64,000 nt of DNA from Antribacter gilvus (GCF_003946865.1 NZ_QXTH01000002.1:124001-188000), one strand, 5' to 3'. Positions 28,184 to 39,732 are shown, numbered from the stretch's first letter. Notes: generated by a model from the letters alone, not told the origin. Made by a program: numbers and translations.

Positions 28184-29404
28184 TCACCACCTCACAGGGA
28201 GCTCGACGAGACCGCCAACCAGCATGTCCTCACGCGTCCGGAGCATAGCGGGGTCGACCGCGAGCTCGAGCGCCGGGAGCCTGTCGAGCAGCACCTCGAG
28301 GACCACCTGCAGCTCGGTCCGCGCCAGCGCCTGACCCATGCACGAGTGCGGGCCGGCACCGAAGGCGAGGTGCGGGTTCGGCGAGCGGGTCAGGTCCATG
28401 CTGTCGGCGGCGGCGAACGCCTCCTCGTCCCGGTTGGCGGAGGCCATGCTGACCACCACCGTCGTCCCGGCCGGGATCGTCGTGCTGTCGGGGAGCTCGA
28501 GGTCCTCGGAGATGAAGCGCGGCAGGCCGAAGCCGGCGTTCGCGTCGAAGCGCAGGACCTCCTCGACGGCGTTCCGCACGAGGGACCGGTCGGCGACGAG
28601 CGCCTCCCACCGGGAGCGGTCCGACAGGAGCATCGCGAGCATCTTGCCGATCATGTTCGCCGTGGTCTCGTGCCCGGCCACGAGCAGGCCGCGGGCCGTG
28701 GCGATCACCATCGGCTCCGTGACCCGCGGGTCGGCGGCGTCGACCAGCGCGATCAGGGCGGAGACCAGGTCGTCCCCGGGCGTCTCACGCTTCGAGGCGA
28801 CGAGCCCGCCCAGGTACCCGGCGAAGTCGGCCTGCGCGGTGTCGATCTCCGCCTGGGTGAAGCGCGACAGGCTCATCATCGTGTCGGACCAGTGGCCGAA
28901 GCTGCTCCGGTCGGACTCCGGGACCCCGAGCAGCTCGCAGATCACCCAGATGGGCAGCGGGAAGTTGAACGCGGAGACCAGGTCCACGGGACCGTCGGCT
29001 GCCGTGAGCCCGTCGAGCAGCTCCTCCGCCTTGGCCAGCATCCCGGGCGCGAGGGCCTGCACCCGCTTCGCCGTGAACGTGGCTCCGACGAGGCGGCGCC
29101 ACTGCTGGTGCGACTCGCGGCTGTCGAGGACGCCCATCTGGTCGGCGCTCGAGGCGAACACGCCGCCCGACTCGTTGGCCGTGACACGCGCGGCACCTGC
29201 GGCGGCGTCGAGCTGGCGGGTGAACCGCGGGTCGGAGAGGACGGCGCGCACGTCGTCGTACCGCGTGAGCAGGGTCGCGGAGTCGCCGGAGGCGAGCCGG
29301 ACGTGGGCGACAGGACACTGTGCGCGTAGCTCTGCCCATTGTTCTGGGGGCTCGAGCGCGCTGCGCATCGGGAACGGGTAAGGGGGCAGCGTTTCAGTGG
29401 ACAC
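28184..29404 (-). CDS. Cytochrome P450
   Basis: Class I bacterial P450, 406 aa. Helix I oxygen-binding motif AGHETTAN, the ExxR in EEVLRFD, and the heme-thiolate loop FGAGPHSCMGQALA are all intact. GTG 29404 has GGAGG six bases upstream; a 20-codon upstream extension lacks signals. General layout resembles CYP105/107-type tailoring enzymes of actinomycetes. The substrate cannot be told: there is no biosynthetic cluster around it, only the ferredoxin downstream. A ferredoxin reductase must come from elsewhere. Confidence 0.94.
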   Translation of the reverse strand: MSTETLPPYPFPMRSALEPPEQWAELRAQCPVAHVRLASGDSATLLTRYDDVRAVLSDPRFTRQLDAAAGAARVTANESGGVFASSADQMGVLDSRESHQQWRRLVGATFTAKRVQALAPGMLAKAEELLDGLTAADGPVDLVSAFNFPLPIWVICELLGVPESDRSSFGHWSDTMMSLSRFTQAEIDTAQADFAGYLGGLVASKRETPGDDLVSALIALVDAADPRVTEPMVIATARGLLVAGHETTANMIGKMLAMLLSDRSRWEALVADRSLVRNAVEEVLRFDANAGFGLPRFISEDLELPDSTTIPAGTTVVVSMASANRDEEAFAAADSMDLTRSPNPHLAFGAGPHSCMGQALARTELQVVLEVLLDRLPALELAVDPAMLRTREDMLVGGLVELPVRW

Positions 29405-29503
29405 CGTGACCTCCAAGTGGGGAAAACCACGGCAATCCAAGCGGTAGCGGAGCATCACCGTCAATCCGGGGCAAAATACGCATCCGTTACCGCCCGGAAC
29501 CGA

Positions 29504-30322
29504 TCAGAGGAGCTTGCTGCGCACCGGCTGCTGGACGGTGGCGCGGTTGCGCTCGCGCCACTCGTCGAACTTCGCCTGCGCCTTGATCTCCCGGGCGCTC
29601 GGCAGCGCCATGAGCACGACCATCAGCACCAGCGTCGCGGCCGCCAGCCCGACGGCGATCGGCAGCACCAGCTCCTCGGGGGCCATGCCCCGCGTGGACG
29701 GCGGGATGGGACCCGTGCCCACCCGGTGCAGGCTCATCGAGGACATCACGATGTAGTGCACGCCCGAGAGTGCCGCCGCCACGAGGACCATGGCGCCGGC
29801 GCCCGCGGACACGCTGCGCAGGTTGTTCGCGAACCAGAGCACCAGCAGGGCGGACAGGAGCGCCGCGGCGTAGGACAGGATGCCCAGGAAGGGCGCGTAG
29901 TCGAGGCTCACGCCGAGGCCCACCTGGATGGCACCCATCCCGAGGTGGACCGACGCGGCGAGTCCCAGGCCCGCGATCGCGGCACCCACGAGGAGCCGCG
30001 GGTTTCGGCCCTTCGCGCCGTCGGCCACGATCGCGCCGACCACCAGGGCGGCGGCCCCGACGACGAGGGACATGATCGTGCCCGCGACGTCGTACCGGAT
30101 CCGGGCACCCTCGAGAGCGAGGCCCAGGAGGGCCACGAAGTGCATGGCCCAGACGCCGGTGGCGCCGATGGCCGAGCCGCCCAGCACCAGCCACAGCACG
30201 CGGTAGCGGCTGCGGGGGATGTGTGCCCGGGCGATCGCTGCCAAGCCGACACCGCAGCCGAGGCAGGACATGACGAAGGAGATCGCCGGCATGACGTAGC
30301 CGGTCGAAAAGTGGTCGATCAT
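29504..30322 (-). CDS. MHYT domain membrane protein
   Basis: 272 aa integral membrane protein with about seven helices and the repeated Met/His motifs of the MHYT family: WAMHFVALLG, SVHLGMGAIQVG and GVHYIVMSSMSL. MHYT domains are proposed sensors of a diatomic gas through bound copper. Here no output domain follows, so it is a stand-alone membrane form. ATG 30322 with GGGGA upstream is chosen over a 16-codon longer frame. C-terminal tail is polar (FDEWRERNRATVQQ). Confidence 0.85.
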   Translation of the reverse strand: MIDHFSTGYVMPAISFVMSCLGCGVGLAAIARAHIPRSRYRVLWLVLGGSAIGATGVWAMHFVALLGLALEGARIRYDVAGTIMSLVVGAAALVVGAIVADGAKGRNPRLLVGAAIAGLGLAASVHLGMGAIQVGLGVSLDYAPFLGILSYAAALLSALLVLWFANNLRSVSAGAGAMVLVAAALSGVHYIVMSSMSLHRVGTGPIPPSTRGMAPEELVLPIAVGLAAATLVLMVVLMALPSAREIKAQAKFDEWRERNRATVQQPVRSKLL

Positions 30323-30457
30323 ATAGGGGTCCCCTGATGAGCGCATGTGGAGCGTGAAGATGCGCGTCATCGTACGACCGGAGCAACTACTTTCAGATGT
30401 GCCGAACGCCCGACATCTCGGTGAAAACGGTTATATCGTCAGATCCGCCGGTTCGGC

Positions 30458-30471
30458 GTGACGTACGTCAC
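30458..30471. promoter_or_regulatory. 14-base palindrome near the MHYT/glgP boundary
   Basis: GTGACGTACGTCAC is a perfect palindrome just after the glgP stop and about 136 bp upstream of the MHYT gene start. It has the form of a dimeric regulator site (CRP- or CREB-like half sites). No regulator is assigned. Confidence 0.3.
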
Positions 30472-30473
30472 AC

Positions 30474-33059
30474 TCAAGCGTTGGCGACCAGCCCCAGCTC
30501 CGCCACGCTCGCCACCCCACGGTGCTTGGGCACGATCCGCACGGTGTAGCCGAAGGGGCCCGACGTCTCCAGCCTCAGGTCTCCCGCGAACGCGTGGCGT
30601 CCCGCCTCGTACGACTCCGCGAGCGCCAGCGAGTCCACGGTGAACTCCTCGATGAGGTCGTGCTCCGTGACCCGTCCGTGGACCACCTGCACGTCCACGT
30701 CCTCGGGGGCGAGGGCTCCGAGCGAGACGTAGGCACGGACGCCGAGGTGGTCGCCCACCTGGACCGCGTCGCCGATGCCACCCGACTCCACGTGGTCCAC
30801 CCGGACGCCCGGCCAGCCGGAGCGCACGTCCGCCTTCCAGCCCGCGAGCTCCCGGGCCGCGGTGTACCCGTCTGCCACCAGGGTCCGGCCGGCCTGCGCG
30901 GCGGGTGCGTAGAGGCCCTGCACGTACTCGGTGACCATGCGTGTGGCCTGCACCTTGGGCCCGAGCGTCGCCAGCGTGTGCCGGACCATCTCGAGCCACC
31001 GGAGCGGGACGCCCTCGCCGTTGCGCTCGTAGAAGCGGGTGGCGACCTGGGCCTCGACGAGGTCGTACAGCGCGGCCGCCTCGAGGTCGTCCCGGCGGTC
31101 GGGGTCGTCCACGCCGTCAGCCGTCGGGATGCCCCAGCCGTTCTCGCCGTCGTACCACTCGGCCCACCAGCCGTCCTCGATGGACAGGTTGAGCCCGCCG
31201 TTCAGCGCGGACTTCATACCCGACGTGCCGGACGCCTCGAGCGGGCGCAGCGGGTTGTTGAGCCACACGTCGCAGCCCGGGTACAGGGACTGCGCCATGC
31301 CGATGTCGTAGTTCGGCAGGAAGACGATGCGGTGCCGCACCGCCGGGTCGTCCGCGAAGCGGACGAGCTGCTGGATGAGCCGCTTCCCGGAGTCGTCCGC
31401 AGGGTGCGACTTGCCGGCCACCACGAGCTGGACGGGCCGCTCCGGGTGCAGGAGCAGCTCCTTCAGGCGCACCGGGTCGCGGAGCATCAGGGTGAGCCGC
31501 TTGTACGTGGGCACGCGCCGGGCGAAGCCGATGGTCAGCACGTCCGGGGAGAGCACCTCGTCGACCCAGCCCAGCTCGGCGGGCGACGCGCCGCGCTCCC
31601 GCCAGGACGAGTAGACGCGGCGCCTTGCCTCGTCGACGAGCTCGCCGCGCAGGGTGCGGCGCATCTGCCACAGCTCGACGTCGCTCACCTTCGCGGGGTC
31701 GAGCCACCCGGACGACGCCGTCGCCGCGGTCAGCTCGTCGAGCCCCAGCCGCTCCGACTGGAGGTCCGCGAGCCGCGGGGCCACCCAGGTGGGCGAGTGC
31801 ACGCCGTTGGTGACCGACGTGATCGGCACCTCGCGGGCGTCGAACCCCGGCCACAGGCCTTCGAACATCTGGCGCGAGACCTGGCCGTGCAGCAGCGAGA
31901 CGCCGTTGGCGCGGCCGCCGAGCCGCAGGCCCATCACCGCCATGTTGAAGACCGTGGGGTCGCCCCCCTCGTAGTCCTCGGCACCGAGCGCGAGCACCCG
32001 CTCGAGCGGCACGCCGGGCATGGCGTTGTCGCCTCCGAAGTACTGGGAGACCAGGTCCCGGGGGAACCGGTCGATACCGGCGGGCACCGGCGTGTGCGTG
32101 GTGAAGACGGTGGCTGCGCGGACGGCCTCGGCGGCCTCCTCCATCGTCAGCCCGTCGGCCGCCAGCTCGCGGATGCGCTCCACACCGAGGAACCCCGCGT
32201 GGCCCTCGTTCGTGTGGTAGACCTCAGGCTCCGGGGCCCCGGTGAGGCGCGACCAGGTGCGCAGCGCCCGCACGCCGCCCACGCCGAGCAGCAGCTCCTG
32301 CTGGAGCCTGTGCTCGCCGCCGCCGCCGTAGAGGCGGTCGGTGACCTTGCGCGCCTGCTCGTCGTTCTCGGGGACGTTCGAGTCGAGGAGCAGGAGCGGC
32401 ACGCGCCCCACGGCCGCGACCCAGATGTGGGCCACGAGGCGGCGCCCGCCCGGGAGGGCGAGCGAGACGGAGGCCGGGGTGCCGTCGTCCTCCCGGAGGA
32501 TCGCGAGGGGCAGGCCGTCCGGGTCGAGCAGCGGATAGCTCTCGACCTGCCACCCGTCACGGGTCAGGGCCTGACGGAAGTAGCCCGCCCCGTAGAGGAG
32601 GCCGACGCCGACGATCGGCACGCCGAGGTCGGAGGCGCTCTTCAGGTGGTCGCCCGCGAGGATTCCGAGGCCGCCCGAGTACTGGGGCAGCACCGACGTG
32701 ATGCCGAACTCCGGCGAGAAGTAGGCGACCGCCCGCGGCAGGACGTCCCCGGACGCGGAGACCTGGCCCTGGTACCAGAGCGGGTCGTGGAGGTAGCGGT
32801 GCAGGTCGTCGGACGCGGCGCGCACCCGGCCGACGAAGGCCTCGTCGCGGGCCAGGGCGGCGAGGCGGTCGCCGCCGAGGGCGGCCACGAGGGCCACCGG
32901 GTCGCCCTTCACGTCGGCCCACAGCTCCGGGTCGATGCTCGCGAACAGCTCGCGCGTGGGCGCGTGCCACGACCAGCGGAGGTTCTGGGCGAGCTCGTCC
33001 AGTGCGGCGAGCGGAGCCGGCAGGACCGTGCGGACGGTGAATCGTCGGATCGCTCTCAC
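30474..33059 (-). CDS. glgP: Alpha-glucan (glycogen) phosphorylase
   Basis: GT35 phosphorylase that releases glucose-1-phosphate from alpha-1,4-glucan, 861 aa, the long actinobacterial type with an N-terminal DUF3417 domain (PAPLAALDELAQNLRWSWH). The PLP-binding region is EASGTSGMKSALNGGLN. GTG 33059 is chosen because TAGTCT (minus strand, 33072-33067) ends seven bases before it, a leaderless signal; there is no ribosome binding site. It is divergent from glgE. Together with GlgE/GlgB it gives turnover of the glucan made from trehalose. Confidence 0.94.
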   Translation of the reverse strand: MRAIRRFTVRTVLPAPLAALDELAQNLRWSWHAPTRELFASIDPELWADVKGDPVALVAALGGDRLAALARDEAFVGRVRAASDDLHRYLHDPLWYQGQVSASGDVLPRAVAYFSPEFGITSVLPQYSGGLGILAGDHLKSASDLGVPIVGVGLLYGAGYFRQALTRDGWQVESYPLLDPDGLPLAILREDDGTPASVSLALPGGRRLVAHIWVAAVGRVPLLLLDSNVPENDEQARKVTDRLYGGGGEHRLQQELLLGVGGVRALRTWSRLTGAPEPEVYHTNEGHAGFLGVERIRELAADGLTMEEAAEAVRAATVFTTHTPVPAGIDRFPRDLVSQYFGGDNAMPGVPLERVLALGAEDYEGGDPTVFNMAVMGLRLGGRANGVSLLHGQVSRQMFEGLWPGFDAREVPITSVTNGVHSPTWVAPRLADLQSERLGLDELTAATASSGWLDPAKVSDVELWQMRRTLRGELVDEARRRVYSSWRERGASPAELGWVDEVLSPDVLTIGFARRVPTYKRLTLMLRDPVRLKELLLHPERPVQLVVAGKSHPADDSGKRLIQQLVRFADDPAVRHRIVFLPNYDIGMAQSLYPGCDVWLNNPLRPLEASGTSGMKSALNGGLNLSIEDGWWAEWYDGENGWGIPTADGVDDPDRRDDLEAAALYDLVEAQVATRFYERNGEGVPLRWLEMVRHTLATLGPKVQATRMVTEYVQGLYAPAAQAGRTLVADGYTAARELAGWKADVRSGWPGVRVDHVESGGIGDAVQVGDHLGVRAYVSLGALAPEDVDVQVVHGRVTEHDLIEEFTVDSLALAESYEAGRHAFAGDLRLETSGPFGYTVRIVPKHRGVASVAELGLVANA

Positions 33060-33066
33060 GGACGGA

Positions 33067-33165
33067 AGACTACGCACTCGCGCGGCCGGACACACCTGGT
33101 GACTTTGTTGTGACAGATGCCTCCCGCACGTCGGCGCGCGATCCGGGCCGCACCCTCGCTAGCGT
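33067..33165. promoter_or_regulatory. Divergent leaderless promoters of glgP and glgE
   Basis: In the 113 bp gap, TAGTCT on the minus strand (33072-33067) lies seven bases before the glgP GTG, and TAGCGT on the plus strand (33160-33165) lies seven bases before the glgE GTG. Both genes lack a ribosome binding site. A TTGTGACA-like stretch near 33106-33113 might serve as a -35 region or regulator site. Confidence 0.5.
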
Positions 33166-33172
33166 GGGCGGC

Positions 33173-35280
33173 GTGAGCACGAAAACGCCTGTCGGGCGCA
33201 TCCCCGTCCTCGAGGTCTCCCCCGTCGTCGAGGGCGGAAGGTGGCCTGCGAAGGCCTCCGTCGGCGAGGTGGTGCCCATCGAGGCCACCGTCTTCCGCGA
33301 GGGCCATGACGCCGTCGGCGCCACGGCCGTCCTGGTCGGCCCCGACGGCCGGGACCGCGCCTGGGCGCCGATGGTCGACGTCGCCCCCGGCCTGGACCGC
33401 TTCCGGGGCTTCCTCCAGCCGGACGCCGAGGGCGACTGGTCCTTCCGCGTGGAGGGCTGGTCCGACCCCTACGCCAGCTGGGTCCATGACGCGACGATCA
33501 AGATCGGGGCGGGGATCGACGTCGACCTGATGCTCGCGGAGGGCGTGCGGATCTTCGACCGCATCTGCGGGCAGGCGCCGGACGGGATCGTCGCGCCACG
33601 GCGCAAGGCCCGCGACGCCCGCGTGCTGAACGACGCCCGGCACGCGCTGTCCGACGCCGAGCGGCCGGCCGGGGCCCGCCTGGCGGCGGCGACGTCGCCC
33701 GAGGTCCGCGCGGTCCTGGACCGGGCGCCGTTCCGCGAGCTCGTGTCCGCCTCGGCGGAGCAGCCCCTGCGGGTGCACCGCCGGCTGGCCCTGGCCGGTG
33801 CCTGGTACGAGATGTTCCCCCGCTCCGAGGGCGCCCACCGCAGGCCCGACGGCACCTGGGCCTCGGGGACGTTCGCGACCGCGGCCGAGCGCCTCCCGGC
33901 GATCGCCGCGATGGGCTTCGACGTGGTCTACCTGACCCCCGTCTCCCCCATCGGCACCACCTTCCGCAAGGGCCGCAACAACACGCTCGAGGCGCAGCCG
34001 GGCGACCCGGGGAGCCCGTACGCCATCGGGTCCGCCGAGGGCGGGCACGACGCGATCCACCCCGACCTGGGCACGGAGGAGGACTTCCGGGACTTCGTGG
34101 CCCGGGCGCGCGACGCCGGCCTCGAGGTCGCCCTCGACATCGCCCTCCAGTGCTCGCCCGACCACCCCTGGGTGACCGAGCACCCCGAGTGGTTCGTGGT
34201 GCGCGCCGACGGCAGCATCGCGTACGCAGAGAACCCGCCGAAGAAGTACCAGGACATCTACCCGCTGAGCTTCGACACCGACCCGGACGGCCTCTACCAG
34301 GCGGTCCTGGACGTGCTGCTGACCTGGATCGACCGCGGCGTCACGCTCTTCCGCGTCGACAACCCGCACACGAAGCCGCTCAACTTCTGGGAGTGGGCGC
34401 TGGCCCAGGTGCACGACGCGCACCCCGACGTGATCTTCCTGTCCGAGGCGTTCACCAAGCCGGCGATGATGCAGACGCTGGCCAGGATCGGCTTCCACCA
34501 GTCGTACACGTACTTCACCTGGCGCAACACCAAGGAGGAGCTCACCGAGTACCTCCAGGAGGTGAGCGGGCCGCAGGGCTCCGTGATGCGGCCCTCCTTC
34601 TGGCCCACCACGCACGACATCCTCCCGCCCTACCTGCAGCACGGCGGTGTCGCCGGTTTCGCCGTGCGCGCGGTGCTCGCCGCCACGGGCGCCCCCACGT
34701 GGGGCATCTACTCCGGCTACGAGCTCGTGGAGAACGTGCCGCGACCCGGGGTCGAGGAGCAGATCGACAACGAGAAGTACGAGTTCAAGCCCCGCGACTG
34801 GGCCCTCGCCGACGAGATCGGCATCGCCACCCTCCTCACCCGGCTCAACGAGGTCCGCCGGGCGCACCCGGCGTTGCGCCAGCTGCGCAACCTGACGGTG
34901 CACAGCACCACGAACGGCCAGGTCCTGGCCTACTCCCGCCGGATCTCGGCCGACCACCTGCCCCTGGCCTCGGGAGATGTCCAGCACAGCGCGCGAAACG
35001 GTTCGTCCGGCCCCACCATGAGACCTGGGGGCATGCGACGGCCCCGTCACGACGACGTGATAGTGGTCGTGGTCAACCTTGATCCCTGGAACACACAGGA
35101 GTCGGTAGTGCACCTGGACCTTGACGCCCTGGGCCTCGCTGCCCCCTCGGACGACGACGGCTCGCCCTTCTTCGTGGCCCACGACCTGCTGTCGGGCGAG
35201 ACCTACGGCTGGGGGGCGCAACCGTTCGTGCGCCTCGACCCGCGCGCGCAGGTGGCGCACGTGCTCCAGGTGGGCCTGGC

Positions 35281-35284
<4 letters not shown>
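33173..35284 (+). CDS. glgE: Alpha-1,4-glucan:maltose-1-phosphate maltosyltransferase
   Basis: GH13_3 enzyme that adds maltose from maltose-1-phosphate to linear alpha-glucan, 703 aa. N-terminal beta-sandwich domain (DUF3416) starts [20 protein letters not shown]. Catalytic nucleophile is Asp396 in [14 protein letters not shown] and acid/base Glu425 in [18 protein letters not shown] lies in the substrate site. GTG 33173 is set by a TAGCGT hexamer seven bases upstream. Near residues 595-625 an Arg/Gly/Ser-rich stretch ([20 protein letters not shown]) interrupts the usual C-terminal beta domain and looks inserted. It overlaps treS by four bases (ATGA), giving the operon glgE-treS-mak. Confidence 0.95.
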
Positions 35285-37202
<1,918 letters not shown>

Positions 37203-37206
<4 letters not shown>

Positions 37207-38852
37207 GCGGCGCCGTCGAGGTCCGGCCCGGGGCCGGGCACCTCCCGCCGGAGGTGCTCCGGCTGCTCGACGGCTGGCTGCCGGGACGGCGCTGGTACCC
37301 CGTCCCGGGCGCCGGCGTGGTGAACGTCCCGTGGCTCACGGTGACCTTCCCGCACACGCCCGACGTGGTGGTGCCGCTGCTGCGGCTCGCAGGCCCGGGC
37401 CTGCCCGAGGGAGTGGAGTCGCTGGTGGTCCAGGTCCCGCTCGTCCTCACGCCGACGGCGGAGCCGGGCGACGGGCCGGGCGTGATCGGCACCGTCGCCA
37501 CGGCGGCGGGCACGGTCACGGTGTCCGACGGCGGCGCTCACCCGGTCTGCTGGCTCGCCTTCCTGCGGGCCTCGGGCGTGGTGACCACCAGCGAGGGCGG
37601 CGGTTTCGGCGCCGGGACGGCGCTGCTCGACGGCGCACGCCCCCTCACCAGCGAGCAGTCCAACACGTCGGTCGTGGTGCCGGGGGTCGCGGGCGGGGCG
37701 ATGCTCAAGATCCTCCGCACCGTCGCGCTCGGGCCGCACCCCGACGTCACGATCCCCGAGGCGCTGACGCGGGCCGGGTGGCACGGGGTGCCGGAGTTCC
37801 TCGGCGCGGTCCCGGTGTCGTGGGGGGACGAGCCCGCGGCCGCGCACGGGACGGGCGCCGCCGGGCCGCCCTCGATGGCGCACCTCGCTGTGGTCTCGCG
37901 GCTGGTCACCGACGCCCACGACGGGTTCCGGCTGGCCTGCGACTACGCGGCCCGTGGGGAGGACTTCGGCGAGCGCGCGCACGAGCTGGGCGCGGTCGTG
38001 GCCGGGCTGCACGTCGCCCTGCGGGCCGCCCTGCCCGACGGGCACACCACCCTGGACCCGGCGGCCTTCGTGGGGGTGCTGCGGCGCCGGGCGGCGGAGG
38101 CGATCGCCGACGTACGGGAGCTCGCGCCGTTCCGCGGCCCGATCACCGCCCTCTACGACGACGTCCGCGAGCGCCTCGCGGCGCTCCCCGACGGTGTACG
38201 GCTCCAGGCGATCCACGGTGACCTGCACCTGGGGCAGGCCCTGTACGCGCACGACGGCTGGAAGCTGCTGGACTTCGAGGGCGAGCCGCAGCGGCCGGTC
38301 GCGGAGCGCACGGCCCCGGACCTGCCGCTGCGTGACGTCGCGGGCCTGTTGCGGTCGTTCGACTACGCGGCGGCCGTGGGCGGTGCGGCGGACCGGGGCT
38401 GGACGGAGAACGCGCAGCTCTCGTTCTTGGAGGGGTACCGCGAAGCGCAGCAGAGGGTGGGGGCCGAGGAACGAGGCACGCGCCCGGAGCGGAGCGCAGC
38501 GGTGCCCCGACCCGACGAGCCGGAGGGGTACCGCGAAGCGCAGCAGAGGGTGGGGGCCGAGGAACGAGGCACGCGCCCGGAGCGGAGCGCAGCGGTGCCC
38601 CGACCCGACGACCCGGAGGGGTACCGCGAAGCGCAGCAGAGGGTGGGGGCCGAGGAACGAGGCACGCGCCCGGAGCGGAGCGCAGCGGTGCCCGCCGAGG
38701 AGCCGAGCGGACTCGACCTCGCGACGGCCGAGGCTGTGCTGCGGGCGCTCGTGGTCGACAAGGCGCTCTACGAGGTGGTCTACGAGACGCGCCACCGGCC
38801 CACGTGGACCCACATCCCGCTGGCGGCGGTGTCGCGCGCGCTGAGCGCGTGA
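37203..38852 (+). CDS. mak: Maltokinase with in-frame triplicated repeat
   Basis: Phosphorylates maltose to maltose-1-phosphate for GlgE (Mak/Pep2 family), 549 aa against about 450 for typical members. N-terminal cap domain starts [20 protein letters not shown]. Kinase motifs are [13 protein letters not shown] and [16 protein letters not shown]. The C-terminal helices are split: after SFLEGY come three 31-residue units (residues 410 to about 497) rich in Arg/Glu, then the native end [15 protein letters not shown] resumes. The insert preserves the frame, so the protein may still fold. GTG 37203 overlaps the treS stop. Confidence 0.93.
38430..38708 (+). repeat. Three tandem 93-bp repeats inside the maltokinase gene
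   Basis: Units at 38430-38522, 38523-38615 and 38616-38708. The first two are identical apart from single bases in the last codons; the third matches for about 81 bases and then diverges. Each encodes [20 protein letters not shown] and a further 11 residues. The unit length is a multiple of three. The native EGY triplet seems to be the target, so a short mobile repeat probably entered there and was then duplicated in tandem. Confidence 0.92.
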
Positions 38853-38879
38853 GGTCGTCGCCCCGGGTACCGTCCTTCC

Positions 38880-39302
38880 GTGGATACCGCAGAGCTGGTG
38901 GCGTACGTGCGATCGCAGGCGGACGGCGTCGTGGCCACGACCGGGCCCGGCGGGGCACCGCAGGCGGCGTACCTCTCGCTGGCCGCCACCGACCGGGGCG
39001 AGCTGGTGCTCGACGCCCGGGCGTCGTCGCGCAAGGTCGTCAACCTTCGGGCCGACGCCCGGGTCGCCGTGGTGGTGGGCGGGCCGGACGGCACGACGCT
39101 GCAGTGCGAGGGCCTGGCCGATCTCCCGGAGGGCGACGACCGCGAGCGGTGCGCCGCCGCGTACGTCGCCGCCTTCCCGCAGTTCGCCGCCTCGCTGGCC
39201 GACGACGGCATCGTCCTCGTCCGGATCACGCCGTCCTGGGCGCGACACGGGGACTTCCGCGGGGACGTGCCGGTGCTGCGGGACGTCGACCTGCTGGCGT
39301 AA
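38880..39302 (+). CDS. Pyridoxamine 5'-phosphate oxidase-like (PPOX/F420-dependent) family protein
   Basis: 140 aa split-barrel flavin/deazaflavin-binding protein. It has the usual start ELVAYVRSQADGVVATTGPG and RASSRKVVNLRADARVAVVVG, typical of PPOX-class F420-dependent oxidoreductases in actinobacteria. Substrate unknown. The GTG at 38880 follows TACCGT (38868-38873) by six bases and has no ribosome binding site, so it is likely leaderless and independent of the upstream maltokinase, 27 bp away. Confidence 0.82.
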   Translation: MDTAELVAYVRSQADGVVATTGPGGAPQAAYLSLAATDRGELVLDARASSRKVVNLRADARVAVVVGGPDGTTLQCEGLADLPEGDDRERCAAAYVAAFPQFAASLADDGIVLVRITPSWARHGDFRGDVPVLRDVDLLA

Positions 39303-39392
39303 CCATTGTCCACAGCCCTGTGGAGGACCTCCGGCCGGACCGGGCCGGATACGCGAGGCTCGTGGCATGACGACTCGAGGGAGCCGCGCTCG

Positions 39393-39420
39393 CGCCGGTA
39401 GGACGACGATCCTACCGGCG
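39393..39420. promoter_or_regulatory. Inverted repeat operator of the toxin-antitoxin pair
   Basis: Perfect 11-base arms at 39393-39403 and 39410-39420 with a 6-base centre, immediately followed by a -10-like TATCGT (39423-39428) seven bases before the antitoxin ATG. Covering the -35 region, it is the expected place for autorepression by the antitoxin or toxin-antitoxin complex. Confidence 0.55.
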
Positions 39421-39435
39421 CGTATCGTGGGCGAC

Positions 39436-39732
39436 ATGACCGTACGCAAGCTGTCGATCTCGGTGCCGCCGGAGGTCGAGGAGCTCATCAAGGCGGCCGC
39501 CGAGGCGCAGGGCACGAGCGTGTCCGCGTGGCTCGCGGACGCGGCGGTCGCCAGAGCTCGTCAGGCGGCGCGAGACGCCCAAGGCGTCGCGGCGGCGGAG
39601 GCACTCCTTGCCGAAGCGGTGGCCGAGCATGGTGGGCAGGACGTCGTCGCCTACCGGTCCGAGGCGCGGGACCTGCTGCGCCGCAACGGGCTCCTCGGCG
39701 ACGCGGTCGACGACTTCCGTTCGGCCGGCTGA
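39436..39732 (+). CDS. Antitoxin of a VapBC-type pair (ribbon-helix-helix-like)
   Basis: 98 aa protein. The N terminus TVRKLSISVPPEVEELIKAA reads as a ribbon-helix-helix DNA-binding strand and helix, followed by a helical tail that would wrap the toxin. ATG 39436 is chosen because TATCGT lies seven bases before it (leaderless) and because a 23-codon longer frame would cross the operator. The stop overlaps the toxin ATG by one base (TGATG), the usual tight coupling of such pairs. Confidence 0.8.
   Translation: MTVRKLSISVPPEVEELIKAAAEAQGTSVSAWLADAAVARARQAARDAQGVAAAEALLAEAVAEHGGQDVVAYRSEARDLLRRNGLLGDAVDDFRSAG

Noticed and set aside
33056-35260. 734-residue minus-strand frame opposite glgE
   Set aside because: Antisense shadow of a well-supported GlgE gene; no domain recognisable.
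38430-38708. CRISPR array
   Set aside because: Units are directly adjacent without spacers, lie in a coding sequence, keep the frame, and there are no cas genes.
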